Assembly (NCBI GenBank): GCA_030697085.1
Contig: JAUYQT010000020.1
Span: forward strand, 1 to 6,069
Direction of reading: 5' to 3'
Source of the DNA: Azonexus sp.
GTDB taxonomy: Bacteria > Pseudomonadota > Gammaproteobacteria > Burkholderiales > Rhodocyclaceae
DNA length: 6,069 nucleotides
This document shows positions 1 through 5,296 of the stretch, one piece after another. The stretch's first letter is position 1; each line of letters starts with the position of its first letter. A model generated the notes under the pieces. The model saw only the letters and a list, made by a program, of their open reading frames with translations. It did not search any database and had not been told where the DNA came from. Made by a program: the position numbers and the translations under genes.

Positions 1-318
1 TGTCTCCTTGAGGACGCAGGGTTTGTGGTTGATCTTGCCGTTGACGGTTGTGTCGCAGTAGAACTGGCCAAAAACAGTCTGTATGGATTGATTTTGATGG
101 ACATGCAAATGCCGAACATGAATGGCCTTGATGCCACTCGGGCAATCCGGGCTAACTCAATGAATATGCACACGCCAATTCTCGCGATGACTGCCAACGC
201 TCTGGATGAAGATCGAAAAACTTGTCTCGATGCCGGCATGAACGACCATATTGGAAAACCAGTCAATCCAGACCGCCTATTCGATACTTTGCTCCGCTGG
301 CTGTCCCAGTCAAAGTGA
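1..318 (+). CDS. Response regulator receiver domain, C-terminal part (probably end of a hybrid sensor histidine kinase); 5' partial
   Basis: The reading frame is open from base 1 to the TGA at 316-318, giving 105 residues, so the gene starts before the window. It is a CheY-like receiver domain lacking its first strand and acidic pair. The phospho-acceptor aspartate is residue 34 (codon 100-102) in LILMDMQMPNMNGLDATRAIR-type context. The conserved Thr64 (AMTANA) and Lys86 (IGKP) that complete the active site are present. The protein stops shortly after the last helix (LFDTLLRWLSQSK), with no DNA-binding output domain. The DMQMP-NG-AMTAN-KP pattern is typical of receivers at the end of hybrid histidine kinases; a stand-alone CheY-like protein or an Hpt-linked receiver is also possible. 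Hand-counted GC is about 49% over 1-300, lower than the downstream genes. Partners and signal cannot be told from this piece. Confidence 0.9.
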   Translation, partial: CLLEDAGFVVDLAVDGCVAVELAKNSLYGLILMDMQMPNMNGLDATRAIRANSMNMHTPILAMTANALDEDRKTCLDAGMNDHIGKPVNPDRLFDTLLRWLSQSK

Positions 319-601
319 GAAGGCGCTGGTTACACAAGTCTTTCTTTCCGCAGCCTACACGGCCAAGCAGCTGAAAGCCAGAAACTGATACATGACCGGC
401 CGTTCGCGCAGCGCGGCTTTTCGTCGGATCGATAGCCACTCATGACCGACTGGCGAGGTCGGATTTTCCGGCCCCAGTGACTGGAAGCGTTTTATTGCTG
501 ATGGCGGGAGGCAAAACCGGAACGGATGTTTTGAGTATTGGCGAGTTCCACATAAAGTCACCGCGCTGTTCGCGGGTAAAATGCTTGATTGATTGAATTG
601 T

Positions 602-640
602 CTGCGCCGGAATTATTCCGCAGGCGTAGCGATTCGCTAC
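602..640 (+). promoter_or_regulatory. Two small hairpins in the presumed gpmI leader
   Basis: Two adjacent dyads lie 28-66 bases upstream of the gpmI ATG. The first is CTGCG (602-606) with CGCAG (619-623), or alternatively CGGAA (608-612) with TTCCG (616-620). The second is GTAGCG (626-631) with CGCTAC (635-640) around a 3-base loop. Neither is followed by a T run, so they do not look like a terminator. They do not match any riboswitch I know. If transcribed they would sit just upstream of the ribosome-binding site. Confidence 0.3.
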
Positions 641-655
641 CGATTTTCCCCTGGC

Positions 656-660
656 AGGAA
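656..660 (+). promoter_or_regulatory. Ribosome-binding site of gpmI
   Basis: AGGAA lies 7 bases before the ATG at 668. It favours that ATG over the in-frame TTG at 593, which would add 25 residues of non-conserved sequence and has no such site. Confidence 0.65.
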
Positions 661-667
661 CCCGCTC

Positions 668-2320
668 ATGCTCCAGAAACTTCCCTCTTTTCCCGGCGTT
701 CAAGGCCCCGTCGTCATCATCGTGATGGACGGCTACGGCATTCCCAAGTCCGAGGTCGGGAGCGCCATTGCTGCCGCCCGCAAGCCGACGCTGGATCGCT
801 TGTTCGCCGACTATCCCAACATCCGCCTGCGTGCCCACGGCACCGCGGTCGGCATGCCCTCCGACGATGACATGGGGAATTCCGAGGTGGGTCACAACGC
901 CATCGGCGCCGGGCAGGTTTATAGCCAGGGCGCGGCGCTGGTTGCCGACGCCATTGCTTCCGGCGCCATCTGGCAGGGCGAGGCGTGGCAGCAGATCGTG
1001 GCCCGAGCCAAAGCCGGTCGCGGCGTGGTGCATTTCATTGGCCTGTTTTCTGACGGCAACGTGCATAGCCATATTGATCACCTGCAGGCGATGGTGGTTC
1101 AGGCCAGGGCGGAAGGGGTCAAGACGGTGCGTATTCACGCCTTGCTCGATGGCCGCGATGTGCCGGAAAGCAGCGCACTGGAATACATCGTGCCCTTCGA
1201 GGCGTTTCTGGCCGAGATCAGCAGCAATGGTTTCGATGCCCGCATTGCTTCCGGCGGCGGTCGTCAGCACATCACGATGGATCGCTACGACGCCAACTGG
1301 GCGATGGTCGAAAAAGGCTGGAAAATCCATGTGTTGGGCGAAGGCCAGCAGTTTGCCAACGCCACTGCTGCGGTCAACGGCCTGCGCGAGCAAAATCCCG
1401 GCACCATTGATCAGGATTTGCCGCCTTTCGTCATTGGCGAGGGGGGCGATAATCATGGCCAGCCGATTGGCACGATTGAGGATGGCGACTCGGTGGTTTT
1501 CTTCAACTTCCGTGGCGACCGGGCGATTGAAATTACCCGGGCTTTCGAGGAAGCCGGTTTCGACAAGTTCGATCGCGTCCGCGTGCCGAAAGTTACCTAC
1601 GCCGGCATGCTGCAATACGATGGCGACCTGCAATTACCCAAGCGCTTTTTGGTCGCGCCGCCGGCGATCAAGGACACCATGGGCGAGTGGTTCAGCAAGG
1701 CGGGCGTTACGCAGTTTGCCTGTTCAGAAACCCAGAAATTCGGCCACGTTACCTATTTCTGGAATGGCAACCGCTCGGGCAAATTCGACGGCGAGACCTA
1801 TCAGGAAGTGCCGAGTGATGTCGTGCCTTTCGAGCAGCGGCCGTGGATGAAGGCCGCTGAAATCGCCGACACGATGATCGCGGCGCTGAAGAGCGGCCAG
1901 TACAAGACGCTGCGCTGCAATTTCGCCAATGGTGACATGGTTGGCCATACCGGCAATTTCCGCGCCGCGACGATGTCGGTCGAGGCGGTCGACCTGCAAC
2001 TGGCGCGCATTCTGCCGGTGATCGACGCCATGGGCGGCGTCGCGCTGATTACCGCCGACCATGGCAATGCCGATGAAATGTACGAACTCGACAAGAAGAC
2101 CCAGCAGCCGGCGCAGCATCCGGATGGATCGTTCAAGGCGAAGACGGCGCACACGTTGAATCCCGTGCCGCTGATCCTTTACGACAACGTCAGCGGCGGC
2201 AAACTGGGGCTGAAGCAGACGGCAACGGCCGGCTTGGCCAATATTGCTGCGACGGTGGCCAATCTGATCGGGCTGGAAAAACACGCGAAGTGGGACGAGA
2301 GCCTGCTCGAACTCAAGTAA
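668..2320 (+). CDS. gpmI: 2,3-bisphosphoglycerate-independent phosphoglycerate mutase (iPGM), long plant/trypanosomatid-like form
   Basis: A cytosolic glycolytic and gluconeogenic enzyme that interconverts 3- and 2-phosphoglycerate through a phosphoserine intermediate, with two divalent metal ions (usually Mn2+). It is an alkaline-phosphatase superfamily member. Starting at ATG 668 it has 550 residues. The metal/nucleophile signatures are all visible: Asp21 in VMDGYGIP; nucleophile Ser72 in DDDMGNSEVGHNAIGAG; Asp423 and His427 in NGDMVGHTGNF; Asp464 and His465 in TADHGNADEM; and His495 in TAHTLNPVP. The inserted phosphotransferase/substrate domain contains FSDGNVHSHIDHL, LLDGRDVPESSALEY, ASGGGRQHITMDRYDANW and FFNFRGDRAIE. 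Typical bacterial iPGMs are about 510 residues with a GWG motif. The extra length and features such as RAHGTAVGMPSDDDMGNSEVG point to the plant/trypanosomatid-like subgroup, judged from memory of the family. It stands alone and is followed by a terminator. Confidence 0.96.
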   Translation: MLQKLPSFPGVQGPVVIIVMDGYGIPKSEVGSAIAAARKPTLDRLFADYPNIRLRAHGTAVGMPSDDDMGNSEVGHNAIGAGQVYSQGAALVADAIASGAIWQGEAWQQIVARAKAGRGVVHFIGLFSDGNVHSHIDHLQAMVVQARAEGVKTVRIHALLDGRDVPESSALEYIVPFEAFLAEISSNGFDARIASGGGRQHITMDRYDANWAMVEKGWKIHVLGEGQQFANATAAVNGLREQNPGTIDQDLPPFVIGEGGDNHGQPIGTIEDGDSVVFFNFRGDRAIEITRAFEEAGFDKFDRVRVPKVTYAGMLQYDGDLQLPKRFLVAPPAIKDTMGEWFSKAGVTQFACSETQKFGHVTYFWNGNRSGKFDGETYQEVPSDVVPFEQRPWMKAAEIADTMIAALKSGQYKTLRCNFANGDMVGHTGNFRAATMSVEAVDLQLARILPVIDAMGGVALITADHGNADEMYELDKKTQQPAQHPDGSFKAKTAHTLNPVPLILYDNVSGGKLGLKQTATAGLANIAATVANLIGLEKHAKWDESLLELK

Positions 2321-2339
2321 GCTGCCGTTGCTCCTGGCG

Positions 2340-2374
2340 AAACGGGCGCCTGTCATCTGGCAAGCGCCCGTTTT
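2340..2374 (+). terminator. Intrinsic terminator of gpmI
   Basis: An uninterrupted stem of AAACGGGCGC (2340-2349) with GCGCCCGTTT (2364-2373) encloses a 14-base loop. The run TTTT at 2371-2374 follows directly. It starts 20 bases after the gpmI stop codon. The A-run on the left arm could give weak termination on the other strand too, but no minus-strand gene runs into it. Confidence 0.88.
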
Positions 2375-2376
2375 CA

Positions 2377-2405
2377 TTGACTATTCGTTTTTATCGAACT
2401 ATTAG
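2377..2405 (+). promoter_or_regulatory. Candidate sigma70 promoter for the TerC-family gene
   Basis: A -35 box TTGACT (2377-2382, 5 of 6 matches) and a -10 box TATTAG (2400-2405, 4 of 6) are separated by exactly 17 bases. They lie immediately after the gpmI terminator and point at the gene at 2483. Transcription would start near 2412, giving a leader of about 70 bases. The position right behind a terminator supports it; the assignment is by eye only. Confidence 0.45.
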
Positions 2406-2435
2406 TGATCTCATTCAGGGTAGCTCATGCCGCCC

Positions 2436-2455
2436 GGCGCTCCTAAAATAGCGCC
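2436..2455 (+). promoter_or_regulatory. Hairpin in the leader of the TerC-family gene
   Basis: A perfect 6-bp dyad, GGCGCT (2436-2441) with AGCGCC (2450-2455), encloses CCTAAAAT. It is followed, after seven bases, by TTTTT at 2463-2467, so it is only loosely like an attenuator. Manganese-sensing yybP-ykoY riboswitches precede some TerC-family genes, but I do not see that element's conserved sequence, and the leader is too short for a complete one. Confidence 0.3.
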
Positions 2456-2482
2456 CCAACCCTTTTTACTGCGCCGACCACC

Positions 2483-3232
2483 ATGCTCGAATTGCTTCTT
2501 TCCCCCGAAATCTGGATCGCTTTTTTCACGTTGACCGCGCTGGAACTGGTGCTCGGCATCGACAACATCATTTTCATCTCCATCCTGGTCGACAAGCTAC
2601 CGAAAGAGCAACAGGAAGTGGCGCGCCGTATCGGCCTGTTCCTCGCCATGTTCATGCGCATCGGCCTGCTCCTCGTCTTGTCGTGGATCGTCGGACTAAC
2701 CGAGCCGGTGCTGACGCTGTTTGACTTCAGCGTTTCCGGGCGCGACCTGATCCTGATTGTCGGCGGTTTATTCCTGATCTGGAAAAGTACCAGCGAAGTG
2801 CACCAGTTGCTCGAAGGCGAAGAAGGCTCCGAATCGCACAAAGTCGCCTCCAGCTTTGCCGGCGTTATCGCCCAGATCATTGTCATCGACCTGGTATTTT
2901 CGCTCGACTCGATCATTACCGCCGTCGGCATGGTCAGCGAGGTTAGCGTGATGATCGCAGCGGTCGTCGCCTCGGTCGGCCTGATGATGCTGTTTGCCCG
3001 CTCAATCGGCGAATTCGTCTCGAATCACCCGACGATCAAAATGCTCGCGCTATCCTTCCTGGTCGTTGTCGGCGTCGTGCTGATTGCCGATGGCTTCGGC
3101 CACCATGTACCAAAGGGCTACATCTACTTCGCGATGGCTTTCTCGGTCGGCGTCGAGATGCTCAATATCCGCATGCGCAAGACGGTGGTCAAGCCGGTTG
3201 ATTTGCGCGAGCCGTACGCCCGCGAGGAGTAA
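2483..3232 (+). CDS. TerC-family integral membrane protein, YgdQ-like
   Basis: A polytopic inner-membrane protein of 249 residues, close in length and sequence to E. coli YgdQ (about 237). The TerC superfamily is linked to tellurite resistance and to metal handling, notably manganese export for some members; the substrate of this subgroup is not established. There are about seven hydrophobic segments, near residues 10-33, 48-70, 83-100, 122-147, 150-168, 184-203 and 210-224. The two repeat-related acidic family motifs are present: ELVLGIDNIIF (Glu21, Asp27) and DLVFSLDSIITAVG (Asp136, Asp142). Also conserved are GRDLILIVGGLFLIWKS, ARSIGEFV.NHPTIKMLALSFL and HVPKGYIYFAM. A charged loop LLEGEEGSESHK lies near residues 109-120. 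The ATG at 2483 has no clear Shine-Dalgarno sequence (GCGCCGACCACC precedes it). The gene has its own promoter candidate and terminator, so it is probably monocistronic. Confidence 0.92.
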   Translation: MLELLLSPEIWIAFFTLTALELVLGIDNIIFISILVDKLPKEQQEVARRIGLFLAMFMRIGLLLVLSWIVGLTEPVLTLFDFSVSGRDLILIVGGLFLIWKSTSEVHQLLEGEEGSESHKVASSFAGVIAQIIVIDLVFSLDSIITAVGMVSEVSVMIAAVVASVGLMMLFARSIGEFVSNHPTIKMLALSFLVVVGVVLIADGFGHHVPKGYIYFAMAFSVGVEMLNIRMRKTVVKPVDLREPYAREE

Positions 3233-3276
3233 TCATCTGACGGCTAACCGCCAGGCTAGCCCAACCGGATGGACCC

Positions 3277-3312
3277 AATGGGTGCTCTACCGAGAGGTAA
3301 GCACCCATTTTT
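3277..3312 (+). terminator. Strong intrinsic terminator of the TerC-family gene
   Basis: A 10-bp perfect stem, AATGGGTGCT (3277-3286) with AGCACCCATT (3300-3309), is capped after one bulged C by a second 4-bp stem, TACC/GGTA (3288-3291 and 3296-3299). The loop is GAGA, a GNRA-type tetraloop. TTTTT at 3308-3312 follows. It lies 44 bases after the stop codon. The upper stem makes pairing unusually complete. Alternative use of A3300/A3299 in either stem does not change the call. Confidence 0.92.
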
Positions 3313-3406
3313 GTCTCTTCCGACCTCTTTTGGCTAATGCTGAACGAAATCAGCGCAAAAAACGACATTGTCTTGCCATGGCATTCTCATCATAATAAAT
3401 CTGGAT

Positions 3407-4002
3407 ATACCCGGAAAAAGCACCGGCAATCCGGCGCCATTAACTGAGCCAACCGCTACGATCGCACTGATGCCGTCAGAATCGGAAGCCGTGCCAGAGG
3501 CTGAGTTTGCGTTGGAAATGGCCCGCCAAAACAAGGAAAAGCACGAGCGTCTGCAGCAACAAAAAAATATCGCCGCACGGGCTGACCGCGCCTGGGAACA
3601 AGCGGCGCGCGTGACGCGGGAGGCCATGCTCGGCATGGGCCGAGCGCCGAAAGTGGCAGGGACGCAACCCCGCGATCTCTCGCAACAAACCACGAGTCAG
3701 ATTAGCCAGGGACAAGAATTTTTGCTCCATCTGCTCGGCGACAAGGACGGCGAAGGGCCGCAGTTTCGTGCGCTGATGGTAGCGACTGGCCGCTGGGGAA
3801 AACCAACCCCGGCCCGGCCGCTCGCATTGTTGCGCTGGCCGACCGTTACGACCGGCTTTGCTCACCGGAGTCACCGGAACGCCTTGCGGTCGCGCCTTCG
3901 GAGGCGCTTTCCCGCTTGTTCAAGCGGGAATCCTCAAAATTCGATCAGCGCCTGCTGAGTATTTTGCTCAAATTGCTCGGCGTTTATCCGCCGGGTTCGC
4001 TG
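3407..4002 (+). pseudogene. Degraded HD-GYP domain cyclic-di-GMP phosphodiesterase gene with internal deletion and frame change
   Basis: Two pieces of one protein family lie in different frames. Piece 1 (frame of 3407, to about 3774) reads like the charged, helical linker of HD-GYP proteins: PEAEFALEMARQNKEKHERL, then a helix-rich stretch ending LLHLLGDKDGEGPQFRAL, where the HD domain would begin. Piece 2 (frame of 3775, to 4002) starts with DGSDWPLG, a divergent form of the GYP-motif segment. It continues with the family's C-terminal signature AARIVALADRYDRLCSP, PSEALSRLF, KFDQRLLSIL and LLGVYPPGSL. The junction at about 3770-3775 thus removes the metal-binding HD and HHE part of the domain (roughly 90 residues in relatives, by memory) and changes frame. 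The N-terminal DUF3391-like domain is absent upstream, as is the C-terminal tail after 4002. No stop codon interrupts either piece. Intact relatives hydrolyse c-di-GMP; this copy cannot. A start codon is not evident, since the only long in-frame option is TTG 3368. Confidence 0.8.
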
Positions 4003-4077
4003 TTCACAACGGACAAAGCGAACCAGGCAATTTGTCGGTGTTTTTTGCCGCAGCGGCACGGAAGAAAACATGCCGCC

Positions 4078-5154
4078 CTACAAGCCAGCCTCTTTGCCCG
4101 CCCATTTTTGCCGGTAATGCACCGGCGCCATGCCGGTCCACTCGACAAACGCCCGATAAAACGCCGAGGTGTCGGCGTAGCCGAGATCGGCGGCGACGGC
4201 GGCGATTGAGTCCTTGGTTTTGGTCAGCCGGGCGAGTGCCATATCGCGGCGCAGCGCGTCCTTGATTTCGCGGAAACTGGAGCCTTCATCGCCCAGCCGG
4301 CGGTGCAGCGTGCGCGGCGAGAGGTGGAGCTGGTCGGCAATTTCGTCGAGACTGAGCGTCCCCGGCAAGCCGGCGCGCAGCCGGTCACGGACGCGAATGA
4401 CCATTTCACGGTCACGCCGGTAGAGTGTCGTGATCTTGCCCGGGGCGCCGTCGAGAAAGGCGGCGAGCGCGGCTTCATCGCGGCGAATCGGCAGGTCGAG
4501 CAGGTTGGCGTTGAAACTGGCAACCAAGGTACCGACACCGCTCGCCAGCGTCGGCGCAAAACGGGAATCTTCGGTGAAGATCAGCGCGTAATCAGCCGCG
4601 TGGGCCGGGCGGCGGTAGGGAAAAATCACGCTATCGAGCGCCAGGCCACGCCCGGCCAGCCAGCAGCAAAGGCCATGCAGCAGACGGAGCAGCCATTCAA
4701 ACGCGAAAATGCGGCCGGGATCGTCGGGCTGCTCGGCCAGGTGGCGGGTTTCACTGATGCGTAACTCAGCTCGCCCCTGCTGGCGGCGAATGCTGATGGC
4801 CAGATCGGGCAGCACGAGGTGAAGAAAGCGGCTGGCACGTTGCAAAGCTTCAGCCAGCGTCGGGGCGCTGAGTAAACCGCGGCAAAGAAATTCAAAGCTG
4901 CCCCGGCGCATCGGCTGAGTAAAAAGACCGAAGCCTTCGTCGTCGAGCGCGGTGTTGATCAGGTTATAGAGTGCGGCATAGCGGGCAATCGGAATGCGCT
5001 TGTCCGGGTCTGCAAGATCGATACCGGCTGCTGTCAGCAAGGGTTTGCTGGCGATGCCCCGGCGGGCGAGGCCGGCCAGCATGCCGGAAACAAACCCATT
5101 GGCGACAGTGGCTTGCGAGCGTTCCTGGCGATTCTCGATGGTGCGTCGCAGCAT
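4078..5154 (-). CDS. AraC-family transcriptional regulator with Arabinose_bd-like (PF12625-type) N-terminal domain
   Basis: A cytosolic DNA-binding regulator of 358 residues, a usual length for this subgroup. Residues about 20-215 resemble the N-terminal domain of OruR/VirS-like AraC proteins: VANGFVSGMLAGLARRGI, LLTAAGI, then RIPIARYAALYNLI and GFGLFTQPMRRGSFEFLCRG. The C-terminal AraC DNA-binding domain has its two helix-turn-helix units at about 268-289 (SLDEIADQLHLSPRTLHRRL) and 317-338 (AAVAADLGYADTSAFYRAF), followed by the family's W-G-P-YRQ ending (EWTGMAPVHYRQ). The start at 5154 is the first ATG in frame. It lacks a good Shine-Dalgarno sequence, so a GTG at residue 17 cannot be excluded. 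The gene is divergent from icmF across 142 bases and convergent with the HD-GYP remnant. A role as local regulator of icmF is inferred from position; the ligand is unknown. Confidence 0.93.
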   Translation of the reverse strand: MLRRTIENRQERSQATVANGFVSGMLAGLARRGIASKPLLTAAGIDLADPDKRIPIARYAALYNLINTALDDEGFGLFTQPMRRGSFEFLCRGLLSAPTLAEALQRASRFLHLVLPDLAISIRRQQGRAELRISETRHLAEQPDDPGRIFAFEWLLRLLHGLCCWLAGRGLALDSVIFPYRRPAHAADYALIFTEDSRFAPTLASGVGTLVASFNANLLDLPIRRDEAALAAFLDGAPGKITTLYRRDREMVIRVRDRLRAGLPGTLSLDEIADQLHLSPRTLHRRLGDEGSSFREIKDALRRDMALARLTKTKDSIAAVAADLGYADTSAFYRAFVEWTGMAPVHYRQKWAGKEAGL

Positions 5155-5212
5155 TTTTGGCCATTTTTTACCGTTGACCGCAGCACTCTATCACCTTGGC
5201 GGAATTTGCACG

Positions 5213-5233
5213 ATTGTCGTCTATCACGACAAT
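5213..5233. promoter_or_regulatory. Candidate operator: perfect 8-bp inverted repeat between the AraC regulator and icmF
   Basis: ATTGTCGT (5213-5220) and ACGACAAT (5226-5233) form an exact inverted repeat around CTATC. Its centre (5223) is almost at the middle of the 142-base divergent region. It could serve both genes. A second looser pair, CACGAT (5209-5214) with ATCGTG (5240-5245), overlaps it but has a different centre. CTATCAC occurs twice in direct orientation, at 5188-5194 and 5221-5227, 33 bp apart (about three helical turns). AraC proteins commonly bind direct repeats, so which of these is the real site is open. Confidence 0.5.
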
Positions 5234-5254
5234 GGCCTGATCGTGAAAGGGTCT

Positions 5255-5260
5255 TAATAT
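5255..5260 (+). promoter_or_regulatory. Possible -10 box of icmF
   Basis: TAATAT (4 of 6 matches to the consensus) lies 36 bases before the icmF ATG. The expected -35 position (5232-5237) shows no consensus, as is usual for activator-dependent promoters. The inverted repeat centred at 5223 would then sit roughly 43 bases upstream of the start point, a common activator position. This is a weak inference. Confidence 0.25.
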
Positions 5261-5296
5261 GACGGCTTCCGATCCCAAGATAAAGAGACAGCCGCC

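Larger units (their letters stand above)
319..667. other. Non-coding gap between the receiver gene and gpmI
   Basis: I find no credible gene in these 349 bases. Open frames here (a 68-residue one on the minus strand at 355-561, and the tail of a long minus-strand frame overlapping gpmI) have no recognisable motif. No intrinsic terminator follows the receiver gene. Visible structure: a direct repeat CATGACCGRC at 391-400 and 441-450; a dyad CCGAC/GTCGG at 446-450 and 458-462; a dyad CCGCG/CGCGG at 561-565 and 571-575; and an 8-bp inverted pair CAGCGCGG (409-416) with CCGCGCTG (561-568). A TAAAAT at 577-582 could be a -10 box for gpmI, but there is no matching -35 box. The stretch may be a decayed or dispersed intergenic sequence. 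Confidence 0.5.

Noticed and set aside
593..667. Extension of gpmI to the TTG at 593
   Set aside because: The added 25 residues are unlike the family, and the good ribosome-binding site lies before the ATG at 668.
440..1633. 397-residue open frame on the minus strand
   Set aside because: It lies almost wholly antisense to gpmI, which has every catalytic residue intact. The frame shows no recognisable domain and arises from the high-GC codon bias of gpmI.
768..1850. 360-residue open frame on the plus strand in another frame of gpmI
   Set aside because: It is rich in Arg, Ser, Trp and Cys with no motif, typical of an out-of-frame reading of a GC-rich gene.
2406..2482. yybP-ykoY manganese riboswitch before the TerC-family gene
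   Set aside because: The conserved sequence of that element is not present, and fewer than 80 bases are available.
3368..3958. A single intact 196-residue hypothetical gene
   Set aside because: Only the part up to about 3774 resembles a protein family. After that the homology continues in a different frame (3775-4002), so the unbroken frame is an accident and the gene is a remnant.
4046..4076. Hairpins between the HD-GYP remnant and the AraC stop as a terminator
   Set aside because: Stems TGCCG/CGGCA and GCGGCA/TGCCGC exist, but neither is followed by a T run on the strand that would need it; the T6 run lies on the wrong side.
3858..4265. 135-residue open frame on the plus strand
   Set aside because: It is out of frame with the HD-GYP remnant and then antisense to the AraC gene, with no motif.
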